A stretch of DNA of 64,000 nt from DASQGA01 sp963762085 (GCA_963762085.1 CAVXJD010000005.1:186001-250000); one strand, 5' to 3'; shown: positions 8,501-16,711, numbered from the stretch's first letter. Numbers and translations are program-made. The notes: a model not told the origin generated them from the letters alone.

Positions 8501-9060
8501 TCAGGTCCTGGTGCCGTAGTGGAGGTGCACGACGCCGTTGTCAAAACGGCGTTCGCCCAGCAGGTCGAGATTCAGGCGGACACCGTCGGGGAGCGACCGT
8601 GTGCCTCCGCCGACCACGAAGGGCGTCAGAAACAGGTGGTACTCGTCGACCAGCCCGGCCTTGATCGCCTGGGCGGCGAGGTTGGACCGCCGACGGAGAG
8701 GTCACGTCCCGCAGCAGCCTTCATCTGCCGGATCGCTTCCGGGTCGAAGTCGCGCTCGATCCTCGTCCTGGAGCTGGACACGGTCTCCAGCGTCTTCGAG
8801 TACACGATCTTGTCGGCCGGCCGCCAGATCTCTGCGTAGTCCGCGATGACGCGCGACTGGTCGGGGAGGGAGTCGACCGTCTCCCAGTAGACCATCACCT
8901 CGTAGAGCCGGCGCCCGTACAGGTAGGTGCCAACCGACCTCTCGAGGTCGTTGACGAAGGCGTGGACGTCTTCGTCGGGCGCAGACCAGTCGAACTTGCC
9001 GTCCTCGTCCGCCACGTAGCCGTCGAGCGACGTGATCGCCGCGTAGATCAGCTTCGCCAC
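8501..9060 (-). pseudogene. Dihydrofolate reductase family protein (RibD C-terminal type), single-base frameshift
   Basis: The first 120 codons read as a RibD-C/DHFR-family protein (KLIYAAITSLDGYVADEDG, TYLYGRRLYEVMVYWETV, RDLSVGGP). At about position 8684 the frame breaks: the original frame turns into a Pro/Arg-rich run, while the next frame continues the family perfectly (LAAQAIKAGLVDEYHLFLTP, then VVGGGTRSLPDGVRLNLDLL) and stops at 8501. One missing base in GGTCC-AACCTCGCC explains this. Joined length is about 186 residues, normal for the family. The protein would be an NADPH-dependent reductase of unknown substrate. A sequencing error is as likely as a real pseudogene. Confidence 0.82.
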
Positions 9061-9146
9061 TTGTGAGCCTCCTCTGGCACGGAGATCCAGGATGCCACTG
9101 GGTCTTTGGTTCGCAGCGACCCTAGCGGCTGGCGGCGGAAGCTTTT

Positions 9147-10361
9147 CTAGGAGCCGCCGATGAGCGTGAGGAGCTTGAACATCGGCAGGTACATGCTGAT
9201 GATGATGATGCCGACCATGATCCCGACGCCGATCATCATGAGCGGCTCGATGACCGAGGTGAGAGTCGCGATCGCGCTGTCGACCTCGTCCTCGTAGAAG
9301 TCGGCGATCTTCGACAGCATCTTCTCGAGCTCTCCTGTCTCCTCACCGACCCTGACCATCTGCGCGACCATGGGCGGGAAGATCGCAAGCTCGCCGAGCG
9401 GGATCGCGATCGGAACACCCTGGTGGACCTTCTCTCGCACTACGTCGACGGCGTCCTCGATGATGCTGTTGCCGGAGGTCGTGCCCGTGATCTCGAGGGC
9501 ACGGATGATGTCGACACCGGAGCCGACCAGCGTCGAGAGGGTCCTCGAGAAGCGCGCCATGCCGATCTTCAGGATCGTCTTGCCAATCCCCGCAGGCGCT
9601 TTCATTCGCGTGCGATCCCACCAGCGCCGCCCCTTTTCCGTCTTCTTGAAGCGCAAGAACCCGAAGATCACGCCGAAGATGCCCGGGAACAGGATGTACC
9701 ACTGGTAGCGCACAATGTTGGAAGCCTTGAGGACCCACTGAGTCAGCGTCGGCAGGTCGCCGCCGAGCTGCGCGAAGATCCCGACGAAGATCGGGACGAG
9801 GAAGAGCAGCATTCCGATCATGACGACCGACGCGAACGCCAGCACCATCAGCGGATACATCATCGCGCCCTTCACTCGCCGCTTGATCTTGGTCTCCTTC
9901 TCGATCTGGATTGCGACTCGGTCGAGGACGACGTCCAGGATTCCCGCGGCCTCGCCGGCTTCCACCATCGAGATGTAGAGGCGGGAAAAGATTCTCGGAT
10001 GTCGCGCGATCGCCTCGGAGAGGAGGAGCCCACCCTCGACGTCGGCGCGCACCTCGGTGATCACCGAGGCCAGCTTCTTGTCCTCCGTCTGGTCCTCGAG
10101 GATGACGAGGGCGGTGACGACGTTGAGCCCGGCCTCGATCATCGTCGCGAACTGGCGCGAGAAGATCTGGAGTGCCTTCGGCTTGACCTTCTTGACGACC
10201 GCGGCGATGCCGTCGGAGCTCGAAGCCTGCTCCTTCAGGTCGAGCGCGAGCATCCCGCGGACGCGTAGAGCCTCGCGGGCCGCGGTCAGGTCGGGGGCAT
10301 GGATCTCGCCCTGGAGCTCGAGGCCCGTGGCGTTGATCGCGCTGTAGGCAAAGGAGGCCAT
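9147..10361 (-). CDS. pilC: Type IV pilus inner-membrane platform protein PilC (GspF family)
   Basis: 404 residues with the duplicated T2SSF domain: each half is helical and ends in a membrane segment (first set about residues 170-240, last at the C-terminus, MIGVGIMVGIIIISMYLPMF). Motifs include FSRQFATMIEAGLNVVTAL and its repeat FSRTLSTLVGSGVDIIRALE. PilC is the membrane platform on which PilB and PilT act. It is transcribed alone, 11 nt downstream of a GCCGATT box (see 10373-10399), with only CAGGA directly before ATG as a possible ribosome-binding site. Confidence 0.95.
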   Translation of the reverse strand: MASFAYSAINATGLELQGEIHAPDLTAAREALRVRGMLALDLKEQASSSDGIAAVVKKVKPKALQIFSRQFATMIEAGLNVVTALVILEDQTEDKKLASVITEVRADVEGGLLLSEAIARHPRIFSRLYISMVEAGEAAGILDVVLDRVAIQIEKETKIKRRVKGAMMYPLMVLAFASVVMIGMLLFLVPIFVGIFAQLGGDLPTLTQWVLKASNIVRYQWYILFPGIFGVIFGFLRFKKTEKGRRWWDRTRMKAPAGIGKTILKIGMARFSRTLSTLVGSGVDIIRALEITGTTSGNSIIEDAVDVVREKVHQGVPIAIPLGELAIFPPMVAQMVRVGEETGELEKMLSKIADFYEDEVDSAIATLTSVIEPLMMIGVGIMVGIIIISMYLPMFKLLTLIGGS

Positions 10362-10372
10362 TCCTGAGATGG

Positions 10373-10399
10373 AATCGGCATCCCCCCTCGACGCCTTGA
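10373..10399 (-). promoter_or_regulatory. Sigma-28-like promoter of pilC
   Basis: On the minus strand TCAA (10399-10396), 16 nt, then GCCGATT (10379-10373). This fits the known FliA/WhiG pattern TAAA-N14-16-GCCGATAA at the -10 box and partly at -35. It ends 11 nt before the pilC start. The -35 tetramer is shared with the divergent promoter at 10396-10422. Confidence 0.6.
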
Positions 10400-10422
10400 G
10401 GGGAAGCGTGCGACTGCCGATA
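10396..10422 (+). promoter_or_regulatory. Sigma-28-like promoter of the minor prepilin gene at 10432
   Basis: TTGA (10396-10399), 16 nt, GCCGATA (10416-10422). Only 9 nt separate the box from ATG 10432, and there is no Shine-Dalgarno sequence between them, so transcription would begin at or next to the start codon (leaderless). Confidence 0.6.
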
Positions 10423-10431
10423 CGGCTCTAG

Positions 10432-11196
10432 ATGTCGTTCATCCTGCGGATCCGGCGACGGCTGCCCTCAAACGAGGCCGGCTTCGGCATGATCGAGCTC
10501 CTCATCGCGATGAGCATCATGTCCATCGGCATCCTCGCGGTGTTCGCCCTCTTCCAGACCGGCATGGTGACGATCCGCCGCGCCAGCACGGTCTCGACGG
10601 CCGCCGCACTGGCGGACTCCGAGATGGAGAAGTTCCGCGCCGTCCGGTACAGCGTGATCGGACTGGATGACTCCGAGGTAGCGACCGCAGGAGCGATCTA
10701 CCTTGCAGATCCGGCGTACAAGGCCGAGACGACACCCTCGACGACCCTCAGCGCGACAATCGACGCGGCCGCCACCACCCTGACCGTCGCGTCCGCTGCC
10801 GGCTTTCCGATAGCGCCCTTCCGGGTCAAGATTGACAGCGAAGTCCTCTATGTGTCGGAGGTGAACGGCGCCGTCTTCACCGTCAAGCGTGCCACCGACC
10901 TCACCGTTGCGGCCTCGCATACCGGAGGAGCCGCGGTCGTGCAGAAGAAGCGTGTTCACGTCGTTTCCTGTGGCTCGGGCACCTGCACGACCACCGACCC
11001 TGTGAAAACGGTCACCGGCGCAGACAACCGGAGCTACCGGGTCGACACGTTCGTGAGCTGGCAGCTCATCACGAACTCGAATGGGGTCGCCGGGCGAAAC
11101 GTGAAGCTCGTCACCGTCGTCGTCCGAAGCTCCACGAGCCCCGCCACTGTCTACGCCCGCGTGTCCTCGTCGTTCGACGAATCCACCGGGATCTAA
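10432..11196 (+). CDS. Type IV minor prepilin (PilV-like)
   Basis: 254 residues. A basic leader ends in a prepilin cleavage site (NEAGF|GMIELLIAM), with the conserved Glu five residues into the mature part and a hydrophobic helix (about 20-42) that packs in the pilus core. The C-terminal part is Ser/Thr/Val-rich with a small Cys pair (SCGSGTC) and looks like a beta-rich globular domain. It is probably a minor pilin of the PilV/GspI sort that primes assembly or sits at the tip. It is the only gene in its unit, divergent from pilC and convergent with the PilP-like gene. Its transcript may be leaderless. Confidence 0.8.
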   Translation: MSFILRIRRRLPSNEAGFGMIELLIAMSIMSIGILAVFALFQTGMVTIRRASTVSTAAALADSEMEKFRAVRYSVIGLDDSEVATAGAIYLADPAYKAETTPSTTLSATIDAAATTLTVASAAGFPIAPFRVKIDSEVLYVSEVNGAVFTVKRATDLTVAASHTGGAAVVQKKRVHVVSCGSGTCTTTDPVKTVTGADNRSYRVDTFVSWQLITNSNGVAGRNVKLVTVVVRSSTSPATVYARVSSSFDESTGI

Positions 11197-11427
11197 ACCC
11201 GGCCCGAGGCCGTTGGCCCGCGGCACGGAGCAAGTACAGCCTGGGAGCCGCACCGGCGTGCGGGCCCCAATCCGCTGGGGCGTCAGTCGGAGCTCCCACG
11301 TCGACTGTCCTCGTAGTCGCGGACAGATTTCGGGCTTGGCCGCCACACCTGACCTGTCGCCGACCGTCAGGATCGGTAAGGAGGACACACGCCTGAGCGT
11401 GCCGTTTGCGACTCGCCGGCGCGCGTA

Positions 11428-12207
11428 CTAGCGAGTAACGCTGATCAGCTTCAGGCGGTAGCGAAGGCCGTCCGGCTCGCTCACGAGGGTCAGCACCTTG
11501 CCAAGCTTGAGCGTCACCGTCTTCTTGCCGTTCGAGAAGGAGCCTGCCACCAGGCCGATCTTCGCGGTCGTGTTCGTGAGCGAGACCAACTGGAAGAGTG
11601 GGTCGTCCGCAGGAAACGGCGTATTCCGGCTCACGGATTCGGTGACGCCGTTCACCCTGATGTCGGCGCCCGAGGCGGTCGTGAAGGATCCGCCCCCACC
11701 TGAGTCTCCGCCGCCGCCCCCGCCGCCGGTTCCCGCCGGTGGCGGAATGACGGTGCCGCCGCTCGAGCCACCGCCTCCGGTCGAGCCGGTGCCGCCCTCG
11801 GCGGGGGCGGACCCGTCCGAGGTCGGGGGAGGGGTCACTCCTTGCTTGAACGGGTCCTTGCTCAGAAACCGTCCGAACGAGATGAGCTGTCCGGTGCCCG
11901 CGGCAAGTGGCTGATCGGAATCAGCAAGTGCGAGCGCGCCCGCGGCGGGCGGAGCGGCGGGGACGGCGCTGGGATCGACCACGGCCGTCGACGGTGGGGC
12001 CGCCGAGCCCGGATCTGGCGTCGCGCCGGTTGCAGTCGGCGTGCTGGTGACCGCGGTCGGCTCGGCCGATCCGCCGGTCAGCATCTTCACGTAGCCGGGC
12101 CCCTGCCAGACCATGAGCAAGAGGAAGATCGGGCCGAGGACGAACAGGAGCTTCTTCTGCTTCGCTTCCTTTCGCTTCCGGAGAATCTCTTCGCCCTTTT
12201 TCGCCAT
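11428..12207 (-). CDS. Pilus assembly protein, PilP-like position
   Basis: 259 residues with a basic N-terminus (EEILRKRKEAKQKK), one membrane helix (about 20-38), a Pro/Gly/Ser-rich linker (about 50-170, including a run of Gly) and a compact C-terminal domain of about 85 residues (ASGADIRVNG... VTLKLGKVLTLV). It is the last gene of the pilT-M-N-O operon, starting 2 nt after pilO, where diderm clusters encode PilP. No clear PilP sequence match is evident, and with no secretin to bind, it may link the PilMNO complex to the cell wall. The stretch 11197-11427 beyond it holds only weak hairpins (for example 11264-11281). Confidence 0.6.
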   Translation of the reverse strand: MAKKGEEILRKRKEAKQKKLLFVLGPIFLLLMVWQGPGYVKMLTGGSAEPTAVTSTPTATGATPDPGSAAPPSTAVVDPSAVPAAPPAAGALALADSDQPLAAGTGQLISFGRFLSKDPFKQGVTPPPTSDGSAPAEGGTGSTGGGGSSGGTVIPPPAGTGGGGGGGDSGGGGSFTTASGADIRVNGVTESVSRNTPFPADDPLFQLVSLTNTTAKIGLVAGSFSNGKKTVTLKLGKVLTLVSEPDGLRYRLKLISVTR

Positions 12208-12209
12208 GA

Positions 12210-12908
12210 CTAGCCCCCCGCTCCCGTCGTGGCCGCGCCGCCGGCTGCAGGGGCCGGCTCGGTCGTGGTCGCCCCGGTTGTCGTCCCCGTCGTGGTGGTC
12301 GTCGCAGGGGCCGTTGTCGTGGGCGCAGCGCCGGCGGCGGCCGGTGCCGCGCCGAACGAGTACGCGGAGATCGTCAGCATCGCCTGGATCTTTGGAAAGC
12401 GCTCCGTCGGCTGCTCGTGCAGGTCGAGCACATCGAGCGTGTAGAGGCGGCCCGTGGCTTCGAGGACGCCCTCCTTCACGGTCACGAGGTTGCGAAGGCG
12501 GAAGAGAAAATCGGTCAAGTCGTAGTAGTTGCCCTCGAACGTCAGGTTGATCGGGACCGCGTTGTAGTCGCCCTTCGCCACGCTCTCGGAGGGCGCGATC
12601 GAGACGAACCGCACGCCCGCCGAATCGGCGACCGCATTCAACTCGAGGATGATGCCGGCCATGTCCTGGGAGTTCGGCATCGCCTTGGCAAGCCTGAAGA
12701 GGTCGGCGACGTCGATCTGGACCGTGGGCGGGCCAGGGTCGCCCTGGTGTGCTCGGATCGCGAGCGTGCTCTCGAGTTTCGCGATCTCGAGATCGAGAGC
12801 CGAAACCTCGCTTGCCTTCGGCCGGAGAAGTCCGAGGTAGACGACCGCGAGCAGGATCGCGAGACCGATCGCAAGCACAGGAGTCATCGGTACCTGCTTC
12901 GATTTCAT
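12210..12908 (-). CDS. pilO: Pilus alignment protein PilO
   Basis: 232 residues from ATG 12908, which overlaps the pilN stop as ATGA. One N-terminal membrane helix (PVLAIGLAILLAVVYLGLL) is followed by a coiled-coil (ASEVSALDLEIAKLESTLA), a ferredoxin-like domain with IAPSESVAKGDYNAVPIN and FEGNYYDLTDFLFRLRNLV, typical of PilO, and a Thr/Ala/Gly tail of about 50 residues. PilO pairs with PilN across the membrane and links PilM to the outside. The reading frame continues upstream, but that would overlap all of pilN. Confidence 0.88.
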   Translation of the reverse strand: MKSKQVPMTPVLAIGLAILLAVVYLGLLRPKASEVSALDLEIAKLESTLAIRAHQGDPGPPTVQIDVADLFRLAKAMPNSQDMAGIILELNAVADSAGVRFVSIAPSESVAKGDYNAVPINLTFEGNYYDLTDFLFRLRNLVTVKEGVLEATGRLYTLDVLDLHEQPTERFPKIQAMLTISAYSFGAAPAAAGAAPTTTAPATTTTTGTTTGATTTEPAPAAGGAATTGAGG

Positions 12909-13546
12909 GCCGTTGCTCCGGTCACGGGCTTGACGTTCGCCACGATGACGAACTGGACCACCATCTGGCCCTGGAAGTCGGCGTCCATGCTCGACTTGAG
13001 CTGGACGGAGCTGAGCTCGGGGAGCACCGCGAGACGCGCGAGGAGCTGTGCCACGCTCTTCTGCGTTTCCGTGTAGCCCTCGATCGTGAGCGTGCTGGTC
13101 GGCGCGGGGGTGCCCGCCGCGACCGGAAGGGCCGGATCGATCACCGCGGCGCTTGCTGTCAGCTTGGTGAGAGAGATGTCGTCTGGCAGGACGAGTGAGA
13201 ACTCCCGGAGCAGGCGGTCCCACGCGGTCCGGCCACCAAGGGCCGACGAGAGGGCTCCCGTGCGCTTGTCCTTCTCCTCGACCAGGGCCGGATCGGCCTC
13301 GTCCTGCAGCGGACGCTCTGCCGGGAGATTCGCGGCCGCGAGCTTGGTCTTCAGCTCGTCGCGTGTGGCCGTCTTGCCAGCCACCTTCGTGTTCAGGAGC
13401 AGGAAGTACGCACCCAGGCCGGCTAGCGCGACCAGCGCGACCACCGCCAGGATCAGCTTGGCCGGGGTCGCACGGCGTGCGGCGCCCTCGCGAGGATCAT
13501 CCTTGGGCAGCAGGTTGAAGGCCCGCATCAGCGGGATCTGCGGCAC
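12905..13546 (-). CDS. pilN: Pilus alignment protein PilN (main frame, frameshifted from its N-terminal extension)
   Basis: About 208 residues from MRAFNLLPKDD (ATG 13528; a GTG at 13546 is in frame). A membrane helix (LILAVVALVALAGLGAYFLLL) precedes a coiled-coil and a ferredoxin-like periplasmic-type domain. The conserved FNLLP motif binds the groove of PilM in known systems. Upstream in the same frame the codons give a Lys/Ala/Pro-rich stretch (KEPKAGRKASAGKEPRGRA) that lacks a start, and the frame before a single-base break near 13629 supplies one at 13803 (next entry). Real PilN is therefore probably about 300 residues with a long charged cytoplasmic extension. Confidence 0.85.
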   Translation of the reverse strand: MPQIPLMRAFNLLPKDDPREGAARRATPAKLILAVVALVALAGLGAYFLLLNTKVAGKTATRDELKTKLAAANLPAERPLQDEADPALVEEKDKRTGALSSALGGRTAWDRLLREFSLVLPDDISLTKLTASAAVIDPALPVAAGTPAPTSTLTIEGYTETQKSVAQLLARLAVLPELSSVQLKSSMDADFQGQMVVQFVIVANVKPVTGATA

Positions 13547-13803
13547 CGCGGTCTTGGCGGCCCGGCCCCGAGGCTCCTTGCCTGCGCTCGCCTTTCGGCC
13601 CGCCTTCGGCTCCTTGGCGGCCTGCTCCTGGGAGCCTTCGGCTCCTTGGGCTTGCGCGAGAAGCTCAGGTCGCGCTTCAGAAAACTGCCGCCGCTCTTCT
13701 CAGGGGCCGCCTCGTCCGGCCCGTCGAGCTCCGGTTCCGGCCCGGACTTTCTACTCCGGCTGAAAAGGTCGGAGAGCTTGATCTCTTTCTTCCAGTCGGC
13801 CAT
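13528..13803 (-). CDS. N-terminal extension of PilN in a shifted frame
   Basis: Starts at ATG 13803 (overlapping the pilM stop as TAATG) and reads MADWKKEIKLSDLFSRSRKS, then charged Lys/Pro/Glu residues up to KPKEPKAP. From about 13629 the same frame becomes an Arg-rich run typical of a wrong frame, while the pilN frame takes over the same Lys/Ala/Pro composition. The repeat AAGGAGCCGAAGGC occurs on both sides; restoring one A in CCCAGGAG (to CCCAAGGAG) joins the frames. If the sequence is correct, this is instead a separate 91-residue protein ending TGATG on the pilN ATG, but I think that unlikely. Confidence 0.6.
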   Translation of the reverse strand: MADWKKEIKLSDLFSRSRKSGPEPELDGPDEAAPEKSGGSFLKRDLSFSRKPKEPKAPRSRPPRSRRRAERRAQARSLGAGPPRPRCRRSR

Positions 13804-14867
13804 TAGTGGCCCATCCCGAGACCGATGGGAATCGCAAGCGCAGCGCTCGTCTCGCCTTTGAGCTTCTTGCTGACATTGATCCCGATCAGCGGGTCTCCGA
13901 CCCTGACCTTGACGCCGACGAGCTTCTCGACGGCCTCTGCGAACCCACGAAGCTGTGATGCTCCACCGGCGAGCACGACTTCCCGGATGCCGAGCGAGCC
14001 TTCCTGGCTCTGGTAGAACTGCAGCGAGGAGACGAGCTCGCGACCGAACGTCTGGAGCCCGACCTGGATCGCCTCGTGGGCCTTCGTAAGCTGTTCCTGC
14101 GAGAGCCCGTCGGGAACTGGGCCTCCTTCGACCGAAAGCTTCCGCTTGAGCGCCTCGGCGCGGTCGGCGTCCACTTCGAGCGCCCGCGCGATCGCCCCTG
14201 TCAGTGACGCGCCGCCCCAGTCCAGAACGCGCGTGTACTCACAGCTCAATCCATCGGAGACGGCGAGCGTGGACCGGTCGGAGCCGACGGCAACGGCGAC
14301 GAGAGCGCTTCGCTGTGCCCCTGCGGCGTCGACGTCCACCGGCGGGGTCAGCGCGCGAAGGAGCGCAAATGCCTCCAGGTCGACGCCGGCCACCTTGATG
14401 CCGGCAGCGCGGAATGCCTGGAGGTAGGAATCGATGAGGTCGCGGTAGGCGACGACGAGCAGGACCCGCGTTGACGGGAGACCCTCGGCGTTCTTCGCCT
14501 CGGAGAGCACCTGGTAGTCGAGCACGGCCTCCTCGATCGGGATCGGGAGGGCCTCCTGAGCGCGAAAGCGAACGGCGTTCCCAAGCTGCTTCGGATCCTG
14601 GATCCCGGCCAGCTCGATCGTCCTGACGCCGATGCGGTTGTTCGAGACGCCGATCCTGATCCCCCGGCGGGGCAGCTTGTGCAACTTGAAGAAGGCCTTG
14701 AGTGCGACGGCAAGGGCCTCGACGTCCTTGACCTCGCCGCCGGCCACGATCCCGCGCGCGAGTGGTCCCTCGGCGACCTGCAAGAGCTCGGCCGACCCGT
14801 TCAGGGAGACGCGCGCCGCAGAGAGCCGTGAGGCGCCGATCTTCAAGCCGATGTTCTCCTTGCTCAT
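13803..14867 (-). CDS. pilM: Pilus assembly ATPase-like protein PilM
   Basis: 354 residues with the actin-like fold of PilM: N-terminal IGLKIGASRLSAARV (nucleotide-binding phosphate 1), QLGNAVRFRAQEALPIPIEE, VAGVDLEAFALLRAL (inner core), a DWGGASLTGAIA loop and the C-terminal EVVLAGGASQLRGFAEAV adenosine motif. PilM is a cytoplasmic ring protein that binds the PilN tail. It lies between pilT (10 nt upstream) and pilN (TAATG overlap). The conserved positions look intact. Confidence 0.93.
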   Translation of the reverse strand: MSKENIGLKIGASRLSAARVSLNGSAELLQVAEGPLARGIVAGGEVKDVEALAVALKAFFKLHKLPRRGIRIGVSNNRIGVRTIELAGIQDPKQLGNAVRFRAQEALPIPIEEAVLDYQVLSEAKNAEGLPSTRVLLVVAYRDLIDSYLQAFRAAGIKVAGVDLEAFALLRALTPPVDVDAAGAQRSALVAVAVGSDRSTLAVSDGLSCEYTRVLDWGGASLTGAIARALEVDADRAEALKRKLSVEGGPVPDGLSQEQLTKAHEAIQVGLQTFGRELVSSLQFYQSQEGSLGIREVVLAGGASQLRGFAEAVEKLVGVKVRVGDPLIGINVSKKLKGETSAALAIPIGLGMGH

Positions 14868-14876
14868 GACTAGCCC

Positions 14877-16025
14877 TTACTCCGCAACCCGAAGGCCGGC
14901 CTGAGATGCCTGGCCCGCGCTGTCGCGCTTGAGCAGCCCGGCGAGCTGCTCGGGTCGGCTGGAGCGGTTCAGCGCGACTTCCTCGGTGACGAGGCCGCGA
15001 ACGACGAAGTCTGCGAGCGCCTGCTCGAGGGTCTGCATGCCGCGCTTCGTGCCCGTCTGCATGACCGAGTAGATCTGCTCGACCTTTCCCTGGCGGATGA
15101 GGTTCCTGACCGCGTCGTCCGGAAAGAGGATCTCCACCGCGGGGATTCGACCCGAGCCGTCCGCGCGGGGCAGCAGGGTCTGCGTGACGACGCCCTGGAG
15201 CGTGGCTGCGATCTGGACGCGCACCTGCTCCTGCTGTGGGCCGGGGAAGACGTCGATCAGACGGTCGACCGTCGAAGGGGCGTCCTGGGTGTGCAGCGTG
15301 GCGAAGACGAGGTGGCCGGTCTCGGCCGCCGTGAGGGCAGTCGCGATCGTCTCCAGGTCGCGCATCTCGCCGAGGAGGATCACGTCGGGGTCCTGGCGCA
15401 GCGCGCCGCGGAGCGCCTCGGCGAAGCTGATCGCATCGGGCCCGATCTCCCTCTGGTTCACGATGCAGCGCTTGTGGCGGTGCAGGAACTCGATCGGATC
15501 CTCGATCGTCATGATGTGGTCCTGCCGCGTGCGATTGATCAGGTCGATCATCGCCGCGAGAGTGGTGGACTTTCCCGAACCGGTCGGCCCGGTGACGAGG
15601 ACGAGGCCGCGCGGCTTGTTTGCGAGCTCCTCGAGCGCCTTCGGGACGCCGAGCTGCTCGAGCGTCTTCAGCTCGGTCGGGATCATTCGGAAGGCAGCGC
15701 CGAGACTTTCCCGCTGGAAATAGATGTTGACGCGGAAGCGGGCCAGTCCCGGAATCGAGTGCGACATATCGAGCTGCCGCTTGATCTCAAGGTGCTTCTG
15801 CTGCTCCGTCGACATCATGCGATAGAGCAGCCGTTGAGTGTCGTCCGGGGTGAGCCGGCCGAACTCCTCCATCCGCTCGAGCTGCCCCATCACGCGCACG
15901 GTTGGCTCAGCGCCCACCGTGAGGTGGAGGTCTGACGCGCTGCGCGCAACCATGCGCTCCAGCAGGTCATCAATCGAATTAACGGGCCCGCTCGGGGCCC
16001 CTTGTAGTACTTGAGTCGCTTCCAT
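14877..16025 (-). CDS. pilT: Type IV pilus retraction ATPase PilT (first paralogue)
   Basis: 382 residues from ATG 16025, with GGAGGG about 10 nt upstream; an in-frame TTG at 16046 is less likely. PilT features are the N-terminal PAS-like domain (ASDLHLTVGAEPTVRVMG), Walker A GPTGSGKSTT (about residue 145), an Asp box EDPIEF with HRHKRCIVNQREIG, Walker B DPDVILLGEMRD and a His box ATLHTQDAPSTVDR. It hydrolyses ATP to depolymerise pilin and retract pili, giving twitching or DNA uptake. It heads the pilM-N-O operon and carries one of the two PilT copies in the window. Confidence 0.95.
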   Translation of the reverse strand: MEATQVLQGAPSGPVNSIDDLLERMVARSASDLHLTVGAEPTVRVMGQLERMEEFGRLTPDDTQRLLYRMMSTEQQKHLEIKRQLDMSHSIPGLARFRVNIYFQRESLGAAFRMIPTELKTLEQLGVPKALEELANKPRGLVLVTGPTGSGKSTTLAAMIDLINRTRQDHIMTIEDPIEFLHRHKRCIVNQREIGPDAISFAEALRGALRQDPDVILLGEMRDLETIATALTAAETGHLVFATLHTQDAPSTVDRLIDVFPGPQQEQVRVQIAATLQGVVTQTLLPRADGSGRIPAVEILFPDDAVRNLIRQGKVEQIYSVMQTGTKRGMQTLEQALADFVVRGLVTEEVALNRSSRPEQLAGLLKRDSAGQASQAGLRVAE

Positions 16026-16050
16026 GGCTTTGGCTCCCTCCGCCAACGCC

Positions 16051-16077
16051 TATCGGCAGGCGCGCCGCGGCGCTAAA
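16051..16077 (-). promoter_or_regulatory. Sigma-28-like promoter of the pilT-M-N-O operon
   Basis: On the minus strand TTTA (16077-16074), 16 nt, GCCGATA (16057-16051), 25 nt before ATG 16025. The 5' leader is long enough to include the GGAGGG ribosome-binding site, unlike most sites in this cluster. Confidence 0.55.
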
Positions 16078-16124
16078 GGGGAGACGCAAATCACTCGTTC
16101 GGGGGCGGGTCGAAGGCGCTCAAG

Positions 16125-16131
16125 GCCGATA
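16125..16131 (+). promoter_or_regulatory. Sigma-28-like -10 box of pilA
   Basis: GCCGATA lies 46 nt before the pilA start. At the expected -35 position (16105-16108) the sequence is GCGG, so this site has a good -10 but no recognisable -35. The leader would carry AAAGGAGG (16162-16169), 8 nt before ATG, the best ribosome-binding site in the cluster, as expected for an abundant pilin. Confidence 0.4.
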
Positions 16132-16177
16132 GAGGGGCTGAGCCATTGACGCCTACGCTCCAAAGGAGGAGTCCTAC

Positions 16178-16576
16178 ATGATCATTGAACGGCTCAGAAA
16201 TCGGATCACCGGCACCGAGCGCGAGGGTGGTTTCACCCTGATCGAGCTCCTCGTCGTGATCATCATCATCGGGATCTTGCTCGCGATCGCAATCCCCTCG
16301 TACCTCAGCTTCCGTGATCGCGCCAACGACCAGGCCGCCCGTGCCAACATTCGTGCGGCAGTCCCGGGCGTTGAGGCATTCTTCGCCGACACGGGCGCGT
16401 ATACAGGCATCACCCTCGCCGGTCTTCAGGCGAGCTATGACGCCGGCATCAAGAACGTGACGTTCCAGAACCTGACCGCCACGACGTACTGCATTCAGAA
16501 CCTCGCCGCGGCCACGGGTGGAAAGCAGTTCCACCTGACCGGTCCTGGTGGAGACATCACGGCGGGCGTCTGCTAG
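16178..16576 (+). CDS. pilA: Type IV major pilin (PilA-like)
   Basis: 132 residues. The leader ends GTEREGG|FTLIELLVVIII with the classic G|F cleavage site, Glu5 and a hydrophobic helix that forms the pilus core. The globular part contains two Cys (TTYC and the C-terminal GVC) that could form the D-region disulfide. An AAAGGAGG ribosome-binding site stands 8 nt before ATG 16178, and a perfect rho-independent terminator follows. The strong signals and single-gene unit support major pilin. The pilin type cannot be judged beyond its similarity to T4a pilins. It is the substrate of PilD, PilB and PilT encoded around it. Confidence 0.92.
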   Translation: MIIERLRNRITGTEREGGFTLIELLVVIIIIGILLAIAIPSYLSFRDRANDQAARANIRAAVPGVEAFFADTGAYTGITLAGLQASYDAGIKNVTFQNLTATTYCIQNLAAATGGKQFHLTGPGGDITAGVC

Positions 16577-16599
16577 TCAGAGACACTCGGTACTGAGCG

Positions 16600-16632
16600 A
16601 AAGGGCGCGGGAGACCGCGCCCTTTCTCGTTT
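16600..16632 (+). terminator. Rho-independent terminator of pilA
   Basis: Perfect 11-bp stem AAAGGGCGCGG/CCGCGCCCTTT (16600-16610 and 16615-16625) closed by a GAGA tetraloop and followed by CTCGTTT. It begins 23 nt after the pilA stop. Confidence 0.9.
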
Positions 16633-16711
16633 AACGGCCGCTTCCCCCGGCGAAGTGCCGAGCGAAGATTGGCGCAGCGAGCCCGGCCCGCACAGCTCAG
16701 AACGGTTGCCG

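Noticed and set aside
11197..11427. Cyclic-di-GMP (GEMM) riboswitch before the pilus operon end
   Set aside because: The strand and position are downstream of genes, and the conserved GEMM core bases are not found.
12909..13223. Longer start for pilO
   Set aside because: It would overlap pilN completely; the ATGA overlap at 12905-12908 is a better start.
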